This document shows, one piece after another, positions 7,446-14,989 of a DNA stretch of 23,108 bases (within the stretch, counting starts at the first letter, position 1; each line of letters opens with the position of its first letter). Below the pieces are notes generated by a model that was not told the origin of the DNA, did not search any database, and saw nothing but the letters and a program-made list of their open reading frames with translations. The position numbers and the translations under genes were made by a program. Source of the stretch: Planctomycetota bacterium (GTDB lineage: Bacteria; Planctomycetota; Phycisphaerae; Sedimentisphaerales; Anaerohalosphaeraceae); the NCBI GenBank assembly GCA_021160785.1, contig JAGHBX010000399.1, forward strand, positions 1 to 23,108, written 5' to 3'.

Positions 7446-10409
7446 TCAGTTGTCATCTTTTATTGTCGCTCCGTTTACAGTCAATTGAACGGTCTCTTCG
7501 GCGTCCGGCATGCTCTCTTTGTCGGCTGCCGCGGCTGCGGCTTCGTCGGCCTTGATCTTCTCTAACAGCTTGATCAGGATCATTGAGGGCGCCTCGGCGA
7601 TATCCAGATCAAGAGCCTTGTGGAGCGGAGTTATAGCCTCATCCAGCCGCCCGGCGCCGAGAAGCTGATAACCCAGAAGCAACTGGTAATCGCCATTGTC
7701 AGCTTCCAGGCCCGCCTTTATGGCCAATTGGTCAATCTGCTGGTTCAGGACCTTTTCGTCCTGGTAGAGGCCTCGGGGGTAATAGACAGTCTGCTGGGCC
7801 TCATCTTCGGGCTGATTCTCAAGCGTCCTTCGAAGGACCGCCGCCGCAGAGTCGTAATCGCCGCTGGCGAAAAGGGCCTGGGAATAGGCAAACGGCAAAA
7901 TGACATCTTCGGGATCGAGGATCATGGCGACGCGGAGCTTGAAGACGGCCTGTTCATAGTTGCCCTGTGCGAAAAGTTCGACCGCCTGATCGAAGCAGGT
8001 GTCAGCGGTCGTCTCCGCTGCCGGGCTGTCATCGGCCTGGGCTGCCGCCTCCTGTCGCATTCTCTCACGAACGTCGCTGAAGTCATCGTATTCACCGGTT
8101 GGGTAGGCAGTCTGGGTGCTGTATTGAGCCTCTGTCGTATAGGTATTGTAAGTATTATATGTGTTGTACGTATCGTACGTACCGTAAGTATCGTAACCGA
8201 TGGGATTGTAAACCGCGTACGAGCCGTACCATCGATACGGATGACAGCCGTACCAGTAGTAACGTCGGTATCTGTAGGAGCTGGGCCAGTAGCCGCCAAG
8301 ACTGCAGAATACGTACCTGCGGTGGTAGCTCGGATAGAAGTACGAAATCCCGTAATAATGATGACGCGGACCGTAGCCAAAGCTTACAACTCGACCGCAA
8401 CTGGAGCTGGACCATCTAAGCGCCCAAAATCCGCCGCAATCATACCAGTGCCGATCGTGCCCGAAGCTGGAGTATCGCAGCCTGGTGTAGCGTCTACCGA
8501 CACCATACGGCGTGGGGTATGAGGCGGTGGCGTTGCTGTTGATATAAACATTGTTGTTGCTGCCGTTGATATTTACCCGCGAGCTTTCGGTGCTGCGATG
8601 CTTTCGCGTGACAGATCGAGCGCCGTCTGTCTGCTCGCCTGCCGGTTGGCTGTCGCCCCTGGAGCTTCGTGTGAGTTCGCCGGCTTCTTTCCGCACAAAA
8701 TCCCTTCGGTCGCCGGCAGTATTTCTCTCCCTGAGCATGGTCTTTGTTTGCGTCCTGTCGGCAATGCCCAAAGTACCGCTGTTGCGGGCAATTCCATTCC
8801 TGTTGTCCGGTCTTGCAGCTTGCCGCGTGCCGTCAAGCCTCTTGCCGCCCGGAGTAGTCCGACTGCCATCTGGCCTGTCCGATGCTCCGGGAGAAGACGC
8901 AACACGGTGTGAAGTGGCAGTGCCTTTACTCATTGTCTTGCTCCCGACTCCGATCCTGCCGAGACGCTCCGAGATGCCGCTCTTTTTCGATCTGTCGCCG
9001 ATAGTCGTAGCTGTTCGCCCCGAAGAAATGCGCGCCGGTGCAATGGTCTTGCCCGCAGGCCGTACAGACGACTGGGTGCGAGCCGCTGACGGTTGAGTCT
9101 TTTTCGCGACAGCGACAGTCTTGCCCGCAGAGCCCCCTTTGGACAACCGCGCCGACGCCGGCTTCGTTCCAACGGACGGCAGTTTGCCGGTGATAGAGGG
9201 TGTGGGCCTGTTCGCAGCATTGCCGACAGTTTCACGCGAAGTTATGGGTTTAACTTGAAGGGGTGAAGTGCCCGGGTTCCTCGGCGTGCTCGCTGTTGCC
9301 TTTCGTGCCGTCGTCGGCCTGCTGCCGATCGGGACGACTACTCGCGGTTTTCGAGACGGCACACTTGGGGTTTTCCCCGAAACTGTCGACCTGCTTTGAA
9401 CAGGCCCGGCTGCTGCTTGTCTTGACGCACTGCCTTTCGTCGAAGACGGTGCTCTTATTATCGTAGGAGTCCTTGTGGGTTTGGCTGGAGTGATAGTAAC
9501 CTTTCGCGACAGACTCGACGGCTGGATCCTCGCCGGCGAAGAAGGCACGATGGTCTTCGGGCGAGCCGAAGAGACGGTTCTCGGCCTGGTCCCGATCGGC
9601 GATGCTATTGACGATCTCGACGTAATACTGCCGCTGGACGATTTCGATCTTGCAGGTGTTGCGGGCTTTGCAGGGGTGCTTCGGCCCGGAGTAATCACCG
9701 CTTGCCGACGCGAACTGCTGCTGCTTGTGGGCTGGCTTGCAGACGTACTTCTCATTGGCGTAATGACCATAGAACGACGTGTGCTGGTAACCGTCGGACG
9801 ACTACTCGATCTACTGACCGTCGGCCGGCTGACAGATGAGCTTCTGCCCGCACTGGGCGTACTTGAACTGCTCTTTCTCATGGGCGTGATGACAGTTCTT
9901 CGTTGTGAAGTCAACGGACGTGTCACGCTGCGTTTGGCAACTTCAACAGAGCGTTTGACGGGTCGAGAGAAAGACGGTCGCGAGGTAGAAACCCTGGGCG
10001 CTGACCTGGGCGCAGGTGCGGACCTGACGGTTCTCGGAGGCGAAGCCGGTCGAGAGGGTGAAACCCTTGGCGCCGGCCTCGGCGCGGGTTTTGGTGCAGG
10101 TCTTGGCGCGGGCCTTGGCGCCGGTCTCGCTGCCGGACGTGGCGCAGGCCTCGGTGCAGGATGTGGCGCCGGTCTGCTTGCTGGCCTTGACGACGCCCTT
10201 GGCGCCGGTCGCGATGCGCGCGACGGAGCAGATCTCGCCGGGGAGGCGGGTCGCGACTTTGGCGCGGCTCTCCTGGCGGGTGCTGATTTGGCGGAAGGTC
10301 CCGACGACTTGCTTCTTGGCGGCGCGGCCTTGCCTAACGCCGGACCAAAGGTAATCATTGCCGTTAATAGCACTGCCAACAGCGTTTTTTCTATTTGTCT
10401 CGTTAACAT
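7446..10409 (-). CDS. Secreted low-complexity Pro/Arg/Ser-rich, Tyr-rich protein with C-terminal TPRs (987 aa)
   Basis: The start at 10409 follows AGGAGAG and yields a signal peptide ending near ALGKA. Residues about 30-130 are a PAPR/PAPK tract. Residues about 130-600 are Ser/Thr/Arg/Pro-rich with recurring VITPMRS-, VITPGRS- and TITPAK-like segments. Residues about 615-760 are very rich in Tyr, Trp, His and Gly and end in a tandem DTYNTYNTY stretch. From about residue 800 there are TPR-like helices (FDQAVELFAQGNYEQAVFKLRVAMILDP and later LLGYQLLGAGRLDEAITPLHKALDL). It is probably an envelope or extracellular protein in which the basic tail binds a polyanion (polysaccharide, peptidoglycan or nucleic acid) and the TPRs bind protein. 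This role is inference. Confidence 0.82.
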   Translation of the reverse strand: MLTRQIEKTLLAVLLTAMITFGPALGKAAPPRSKSSGPSAKSAPARRAAPKSRPASPARSAPSRASRPAPRASSRPASRPAPHPAPRPAPRPAARPAPRPAPRPAPKPAPRPAPRVSPSRPASPPRTVRSAPAPRSAPRVSTSRPSFSRPVKRSVEVAKRSVTRPLTSQRRTVITPMRKSSSSTPSAGRSSSVSRPTVSRSSSRPTVTSTRRSMVITPMRSTSASQPTSSSSSRRQAVITPGRSTPAKPATPARSKSSSGSITSRSSIASPIGTRPRTVSSARPKTIVPSSPARIQPSSLSRKVTITPAKPTRTPTIIRAPSSTKGSASRQAAAGPVQSRSTVSGKTPSVPSRKPRVVVPIGSRPTTARKATASTPRNPGTSPLQVKPITSRETVGNAANRPTPSITGKLPSVGTKPASARLSKGGSAGKTVAVAKKTQPSAARTQSSVRPAGKTIAPARISSGRTATTIGDRSKKSGISERLGRIGVGSKTMSKGTATSHRVASSPGASDRPDGSRTTPGGKRLDGTRQAARPDNRNGIARNSGTLGIADRTQTKTMLRERNTAGDRRDFVRKEAGELTRSSRGDSQPAGEQTDGARSVTRKHRSTESSRVNINGSNNNVYINSNATASYPTPYGVGRRYTRLRYSSFGHDRHWYDCGGFWALRWSSSSCGRVVSFGYGPRHHYYGISYFYPSYHRRYVFCSLGGYWPSSYRYRRYYWYGCHPYRWYGSYAVYNPIGYDTYGTYDTYNTYNTYNTYTTEAQYSTQTAYPTGEYDDFSDVRERMRQEAAAQADDSPAAETTADTCFDQAVELFAQGNYEQAVFKLRVAMILDPEDVILPFAYSQALFASGDYDSAAAVLRRTLENQPEDEAQQTVYYPRGLYQDEKVLNQQIDQLAIKAGLEADNGDYQLLLGYQLLGAGRLDEAITPLHKALDLDIAEAPSMILIKLLEKIKADEAAAAAADKESMPDAEETVQLTVNGATIKDDN
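8134..8196 (-). repeat. Seven tandem 9-base units encoding Tyr-Asn/Asp-Thr triplets
   Basis: Units such as gtattgtaa, gtattatat, gtgttgtac and gtatcgtac follow one another with no gap. They encode the TYNTYNTYDTY stretch of the TPR protein on the minus strand. Confidence 0.75.
10066..10185 (-). repeat. Degenerate 12-base tandem repeat encoding PAPR units
   Basis: Roughly ten degenerate units of the form ggcgcgggtctt, in frame with the coding sequence, encode (R/K/H)PAP repeats. The outer limits are approximate because the units decay at both ends. Confidence 0.6.
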
Positions 10410-10463
10410 TTTTCTCTCCTTGTCATCTATAACGATTATGACGACTATTACTTCTCTTACTAA

Positions 10464-10492
10464 ATACTACGCCACGAACAACCAAAAGTCAA
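10464..10492 (-). promoter_or_regulatory. Putative sigma70-type promoter of the TPR protein gene
   Basis: On the minus strand TTGACT (10492-10487) and TAGTAT (10469-10464) are separated by 17 bases, about 55 bases upstream of the start at 10409. Confidence 0.5.
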
Positions 10493-10615
10493 GTGTTTTT
10501 TTCATTTTTGTCAAATTTTTTTTGCTTTTCCGTGTCAATTGCCCTAAACATTTGTTCCGATAAGGCTTACATAAGGCCTGTAGACAGAATTAAGCCGAAA
10601 ATATTGACAATTTAG

Positions 10616-10644
10616 TTTGCTCATTTTTGCATAGAGGGTATAAT
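10616..10644 (+). promoter_or_regulatory. Putative promoter of the cyclodipeptide synthase operon
   Basis: A perfect TATAAT at 10639-10644 lies 35 bases before the first start codon at 10680. At 17-base spacing the -35 position reads TTTGCT, a weak match, which would suit a regulated promoter. A TTGACA at 10604-10609 is 29 bases from the -10 box, too far to pair with it. Two ATAAGGC copies 11 bases apart lie at 10560-10577. Confidence 0.45.
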
Positions 10645-10679
10645 TTCGCATATAAGACATGAAAAACAGGATTTGAGAC

Positions 10680-11837
10680 ATGGCAGCAAAACTTCGAAAT
10701 CCATTGGCACAGGCTCTCGGCGTGGTTCTGCAGAGCACTCGCGACAAGATGGGCGGGATTTCTTCGTCCGATATTGCCACCTCCCTGGGTCTGGCGGCCT
10801 CGCACTACCGAATGGTCGAAGCCGGTTCCGCCGTGCTTCAGCCGTCGCGTGCGATTCGGATCGTGCAGACCTTCGAAACGATTGAGTTTGTGCCGCTGTG
10901 CCAGGTGCTTGTGGCGATCCAGTTGGTGGACTCCGCCAGGCAATCGACCAGCGAGATGCAGGCGGTAGCCGAGTTGCTGAGGGAAGCCAATCCGGCGATG
11001 GGGGCGCTGCTGGAGAAGTTCGACGATTTATGGCCGATAGTCGATACCGCCGAGCCCGCCGAAGTAGCGCGGAAGATTGCGGCGATTGGCATCGACAAGG
11101 AGCTGTGCTCGTTCCTGACTACCGAGCCCGCCACTCTGACGGCCGAGCAGATAAGCGATTTTATGACGCCGACATACGAGCACCCTATTTCGGGTCAGTT
11201 GTATGACAAGATCGGAAACATCCTCCAGGGCGTAGCGCCGTTTTACCTGGACACCGTGCTCCAGCTTATTGATAATCTGAAGAATATAACGCCTCGCGTT
11301 ACGCCGGAGGAATTAGCCCGGTGGGAAGCAATGCACAAGAACCGGATTCTGTATATCATCGGAGTTGTGCGAAAGCCCGAGGTCATACTTGATGTGGACA
11401 CGTTCGATTATACGTTCCTCTGGCAGGAGAACTTCCGCAAGATGGTGCTGATTCATCGGGACAGGCCCGCGGCCCAGACCGATTCCATTGTGATGCAAAT
11501 TGCCCGCCGTCTCAGGGCCAAGTTTGAAAATGAGCGGGCAAAATACGAACAACTGCTCAGGAATTTCGACGAGGTTGTCGACGGAAAACTTGCCGTGCGG
11601 CTCGCCGAGGAATTGGGTGATCGAATAGACCGGATACTCCTGCACGGAAACATGGCGATGAACAACCTGTGGCTGTACATCATGACAACGGGCTATGTGG
11701 TGCCGTTTATCGATGATGCCGAGACCGGCGGCGCCAAAGCCGATGTCTACGGCACGAGCCTTGCGTACGATGAAACGTGTGAAAAACTGGTGCATATAAG
11801 GGAATTGCTCAACGATGTCGGACTCAAACTCGGATAA
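10680..11837 (+). CDS. XRE-type helix-turn-helix protein with large uncharacterised C-terminal region (385 aa)
   Basis: Residues about 8-65 fit a Cro/C1-type helix-turn-helix: an initial helix (LAQALGVVLQSTRDKMG), ISSSDIATSLGLAASHYRMVEAGSAVLQPSRAIRIVQTF. Residues 90-385 are mostly helical and charged and match no family I recognise. AGGA lies 8 bases before the ATG. The stop lies 23 bases inside the following CDPS gene, so the two are co-transcribed. It is probably the regulator of the operon, perhaps with the C-terminal region sensing a ligand. It could instead be a partner protein with a relic DNA-binding fold. DNA binding is inferred from the N-terminal domain only. Confidence 0.75.
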   Translation: MAAKLRNPLAQALGVVLQSTRDKMGGISSSDIATSLGLAASHYRMVEAGSAVLQPSRAIRIVQTFETIEFVPLCQVLVAIQLVDSARQSTSEMQAVAELLREANPAMGALLEKFDDLWPIVDTAEPAEVARKIAAIGIDKELCSFLTTEPATLTAEQISDFMTPTYEHPISGQLYDKIGNILQGVAPFYLDTVLQLIDNLKNITPRVTPEELARWEAMHKNRILYIIGVVRKPEVILDVDTFDYTFLWQENFRKMVLIHRDRPAAQTDSIVMQIARRLRAKFENERAKYEQLLRNFDEVVDGKLAVRLAEELGDRIDRILLHGNMAMNNLWLYIMTTGYVVPFIDDAETGGAKADVYGTSLAYDETCEKLVHIRELLNDVGLKLG

Positions 11838-12549
11838 ACAGAATTTGCCCGCGGTCAGGATAGTGACCATTACGCCGGAGATTTCCGAGCAAGAACTGTT
11901 TTCTCACAGGCGATGCTACATGGGAATCAGTCTGGACAACCCGGTTTTTGAAGGCCGGAGTCTGCAAGCCCTGCTGAATTGGGCAACCGAACGATTCGAT
12001 CATTGCCTGGTTGTAACGGGCGACTATCTTCGACGACACAACGAGCTTATCCTCAACGGCCTGGACGACGAGCGCGCCGTTGCGATGGCGCTGGCATCGG
12101 GAGATGAGTTTATTGAAAAAACGCGGCATATCTTCACCGGAATGGACGGCGACAAGATCGAACTGATACGCTGGCGTGATTGTCTGGCGTTTGTCGAATA
12201 CCAGCATTCCAGGGCGGCGCTGGATAAGCTGTTTGCAGCGAACGAAGCGTTCCGAAAGGCGGTCGGCAAGGACGCGGTGGGCTTTGTGGAACGCCAGAAG
12301 GATCGCAATCGTTCGCTGGCCGTGGACGAAAACAGGGCGATTGAAATATCGTGCGAGTACCTTCTCGAAGAGATCGCGGTCTTTTCGGCGCTGTCGGAGC
12401 GGGGTTGGAATGTCGAGCTTTATCCCGGTCCCGAACTGCACGTGCTTGCGGCTGTCGCGGCCGGGCGGTTTGGCGATATTACCCCGGGTCTCAAAGACAG
12501 GATCAACGTTGAATTAGGCTGCGGTGCAGATAAGGCCCGGACGCAATGA
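11815..12549 (+). CDS. tRNA-dependent cyclodipeptide synthase (CDPS)
   Basis: CDPSs use two aminoacyl-tRNAs to make a cyclic dipeptide (2,5-diketopiperazine) in the cytoplasm. The 244-residue length fits the family (AlbC has 239). The catalytic serine lies in MGISLDNPVF (Ser39), followed by LLNWATERFDHCLVV and GDYLRRHNE. The YxxxE pair is present in CEYLLEEIAVF (Tyr182, Glu186), and Tyr203-Pro204 occurs in ELYPGPEL, followed by GLKDRINVEL. Spacing between these residues matches AlbC (Ser37, Tyr178/Glu182, Tyr202) closely. The Tyr-Pro suggests the XYP subgroup, although Asn42 at the X position is also seen in the NYQ subgroup. The product dipeptide cannot be predicted. The ATG overlaps the regulator gene by 23 bases and the stop overlaps the transporter start (ATGA). 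Confidence 0.87.
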   Translation: MSDSNSDKQNLPAVRIVTITPEISEQELFSHRRCYMGISLDNPVFEGRSLQALLNWATERFDHCLVVTGDYLRRHNELILNGLDDERAVAMALASGDEFIEKTRHIFTGMDGDKIELIRWRDCLAFVEYQHSRAALDKLFAANEAFRKAVGKDAVGFVERQKDRNRSLAVDENRAIEISCEYLLEEIAVFSALSERGWNVELYPGPELHVLAAVAAGRFGDITPGLKDRINVELGCGADKARTQ

Positions 12550-14042
12550 GCATCATTGTAATATGCGCACTTCTGTTTGCATTTGTTGTTTACATCGCCG
12601 TTGGCCTGTCGGTCGGCAGGCGAACAAAGGGCATCGCCGATATGCTGCCCCTGGGATTCGATAAGCAGGCCCGCGTCAAAAACTCCGCCGAATTCTCCGC
12701 AAGCACGGTTGCCACCACCATTTCTCTGGCGACTGTGATCATGGCCTTCTTCAACCTCGCTCAAAGTGTAGGCCTCTGGCTCTTCTGGACCGTAATCACC
12801 ACGACCCTGGGGCTCCTCGTCGTCCGACTCTTTGCAAAAAAAATATGGCAGAGACTGTCCGTCTATGACCATCGCCCCACACTGTATGAGTTTCTGGGCA
12901 ATGAATACGATTCACGGGTACTGGCCTATGTCGGAGCCGTCTGCACAAGCCTGATCTTCATGGGTGCATTCGCGGTCGAACTCATCGTCGGCTCAAAGCT
13001 CTTTGCCCAGCTCGTGCCCGCCGTACCGCCCTGGGTAGTAGTCATTGTGTTGTCGGTGGTGGCTTTTTCATATACCGCTGTCGGAGGTTTTCGTGCGGTA
13101 ATCGTAACCGACCGGATACAAATGATCTCGATATGGCTGCTGCTCCTTGCCCTGCCGGTGTTTTATGTGTTTTATATCGCCGGCCACGGCGGCTGGACCG
13201 AGAATTTCGCTAAGATACCGGCCGGCACATTAAAGCTTGAATTAAAAGAGATACCCATTGCTTTCATCCTGGGCATCTTCGTGATGAACACGATGAGTTA
13301 CGTCTCGGACATGAGTATATGGCAGAGAATCGCTGCGGCGAAACAAACCAGGACGGTTACCAAGGGACTGTGGTCCAGCGTCTTAGGCTCGGCTGCAACG
13401 TGGTCGCTGTTCGTTGTCCTTGCCTGCATGGTTTTTATGATTGTCACACCAAAGGAAGAAACCAACCCCTTGCTTTCGCTTCTTGAAGTCATAAGAGACA
13501 CCGCCGGCGTCTTGCCCGGCGCGGTCTTGTTTGTCGTTTGCCTGGGCCTCTACGGCGCTATGCTCTCGACCGCCTCGACTCAATTGATCGCAGTATCTCA
13601 TACGCTCTATGAAGATGTGTTTGCCCATATAAGAAAACATCCGTTGGCCGAGCGGCTGACGTTGAAAAGTGAACTGACCGTCTCGCGTTCCATACTTGTC
13701 ATCGCAGCGATATTTTCGACCATATTGGTTCAACTGCTTTCTCTTGTGGGCTTTTCCATTGTGGACATGGTCTTTGCAATCTACGGCGCGCAGGTGGGGC
13801 TCTGTCCGCTTGTGATTGCAGCGTTGCTGTTACCGAAGAACAAGCTCAAAGGCATGTCCGCATGGGCCGCTGTCGCGCTGTCGGCGGGGTTCATTGCCGG
13901 ATGGGAGGCCGCTTTGTTAGGACGCTTTACGGGAAACCAGAGTCTCGTTTTCCTGGCGCCGGTCTTCAGCCTGATTGTCTCGTCGGCCTTTCTGTGTGTG
14001 GGTCTTCTCGTCCGAAGCAGCGAGGCCAAAGACCAATCATGA
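12546..14042 (+). CDS. Sodium:solute symporter (SSS family) in the CDPS operon
   Basis: The 498-residue protein has about 13 hydrophobic segments, beginning with IIVICALLFAFVVYIAVGLSVG. It carries the SSS signature GGFRAVIVTDRIQ (residues 180-192) and an early segment FSASTVATTISLATVIMAFFN typical of the LeuT-fold sodium site region. SSS proteins normally import organic solutes with sodium. The ATG overlaps the CDPS stop by 4 bases and its own stop overlaps the next ATG by 4 bases, so translation is probably coupled. In this position it may move the cyclodipeptide or a precursor. Export would be unusual for the family. The substrate is unknown. Confidence 0.88.
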   Translation: MSIIVICALLFAFVVYIAVGLSVGRRTKGIADMLPLGFDKQARVKNSAEFSASTVATTISLATVIMAFFNLAQSVGLWLFWTVITTTLGLLVVRLFAKKIWQRLSVYDHRPTLYEFLGNEYDSRVLAYVGAVCTSLIFMGAFAVELIVGSKLFAQLVPAVPPWVVVIVLSVVAFSYTAVGGFRAVIVTDRIQMISIWLLLLALPVFYVFYIAGHGGWTENFAKIPAGTLKLELKEIPIAFILGIFVMNTMSYVSDMSIWQRIAAAKQTRTVTKGLWSSVLGSAATWSLFVVLACMVFMIVTPKEETNPLLSLLEVIRDTAGVLPGAVLFVVCLGLYGAMLSTASTQLIAVSHTLYEDVFAHIRKHPLAERLTLKSELTVSRSILVIAAIFSTILVQLLSLVGFSIVDMVFAIYGAQVGLCPLVIAALLLPKNKLKGMSAWAAVALSAGFIAGWEAALLGRFTGNQSLVFLAPVFSLIVSSAFLCVGLLVRSSEAKDQS

Positions 14043-14506
14043 ACTGGACGCTGATAAAAGCTGTGATCAAGGCAAGAAGGCACGGTCTGCTGCGCCTTGT
14101 TCCCGCGACGGAAGCAACCCGTCTGGACTGCCTCAAGGAAGCATGCGGCAAATGCTGTATGAATCTCGGCTCGCCGGTCGTTACGCCCGCCGAGAGCGAA
14201 CACATCGACGAGCAGTTCATCGACAGCAAAGACGGGGCAATGTTCATCAAGTCAAAAAACAGCGTATGCTGCCTTCTGGATGAGGGCCTGTGCACGATAT
14301 ACGCAAACCGACCCCGCGGGTGCATCGAATACCCCTGGTACAATATCGGCGGCAGGCTGTACTACGATTCGGGCTGCCCCGGCATCAAGCACGACACAGA
14401 CCAGCGTCCCAACCCCAAAGACATCCAGCCCTTTGAGAATTTTTTCGCCGGCGCCCCAAAGCCTGTCGTATGGCTCATCAAAAAGATCTGTATTCGGCAA
14501 CTGTAG
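14039..14506 (+). CDS. YkgJ/UPF0153-like cysteine-cluster protein (155 aa)
   Basis: The product has a cysteine cluster CLKEACGKCC (Cys31, 36, 39, 40), then CCLLDEGLCTIYANRPRGCIEYPW (Cys77, 78, 85, 95) and Cys113. This matches the CxxCC ... C.iY..RP..C layout of the YkgJ family, which is thought to bind zinc or an iron-sulfur centre. The start at 14039 overlaps the transporter stop as ATGA. It is the last gene of the CDPS operon and a candidate tailoring or metal-delivery protein for the diketopiperazine. The longer in-frame start at 13862 would overlap the transporter extensively and is not favoured. Confidence 0.8.
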   Translation: MNWTLIKAVIKARRHGLLRLVPATEATRLDCLKEACGKCCMNLGSPVVTPAESEHIDEQFIDSKDGAMFIKSKNSVCCLLDEGLCTIYANRPRGCIEYPWYNIGGRLYYDSGCPGIKHDTDQRPNPKDIQPFENFFAGAPKPVVWLIKKICIRQL

Positions 14507-14526
14507 GGCGCCGCTTGCCCCGCCGA

Positions 14527-14730
14527 TCAATGAGTTGCAGCCCCGGATACCACAGGCAGCATGTCTGCCGCTGCGTGCGGCCTGCCGAGCGCCTGGAAGA
14601 GGTCCATGGCGTGCTCCTGCTCGACCGAGAGAATATTCCTCAAGTGCTGCACATACTGTATGCCGGCGGAGTATTCCAATTCGAGATACTTGTTCAACAG
14701 TTCCACAAGTTTCCGTATCGTAACTGCCAT
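14527..14730 (-). CDS. Mini ferritin-like protein (67 aa)
   Basis: The ATG at 14730 follows a perfect GGAGGT with 7-base spacing. The product starts like a bacterioferritin-like first helix (LVELLNKYLELEYSAGIQYVQH, with Glu19 and His29) and then passes directly to VEQEHAMDLFQALG (Glu37, Glu39, His40), which resembles the ExxH end of the second ferritin helix. Compared with usual ferritin-like domains the 20 or more residues between these parts, and the last two helices, are missing. It may be a functional miniprotein that assembles as an oligomer, or a decayed ferritin. It converges with the CDPS operon, with 20 bases between stops. Confidence 0.62.
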   Translation of the reverse strand: MAVTIRKLVELLNKYLELEYSAGIQYVQHLRNILSVEQEHAMDLFQALGRPHAAADMLPVVSGAATH

Positions 14731-14989
14731 GAGTGTACCTCCAGAGAGATTCGTAATAGAGCCGGCCGGAAGCCGACCCGGACGCAAACGCGCCGGACCG
14801 GCCCCGACCATATTATCCTGCACTGCAGGTCAAATCCGATCACAGGGGCTCGGCTGCACATTCAAGTTCCGTGCCCGTTGCGGTCTTCTATAAGAGTGCC
14901 GGGGCCGCCCCCCGCAGCCCCGAACACTCGACCTTTAACAAGGTTGTTTCTTTCAGGCCCGAGCACCCGCATTCAATTTCTGCGAAGGC

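Noticed and set aside
6684..7565. Plus-strand 293-codon open frame
   Set aside because: It is the shadow of the WQD propeller and runs across the ends of two minus-strand genes.
8134..8196. CRISPR-like or satellite-like short tandem array
   Set aside because: The 9-base units have no spacers and stay in frame as Tyr-Asn-Thr codons of a protein.
9475..10563. Plus-strand 362-codon open frame rich in Gly, Leu and Ala
   Set aside because: It is the antisense shadow of the PAPR-rich region; its composition is the complement of Pro/Arg codons, and the minus-strand gene has a signal peptide, ribosome-binding site and TPRs.
10604..10609. TTGACA as -35 box of the CDPS operon
   Set aside because: It is 29 bases from the TATAAT, far beyond workable spacing.
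10659..10676. Five-codon upstream frame (MKNRI) before the XRE gene
   Set aside because: No ribosome-binding site and too short to separate from chance.
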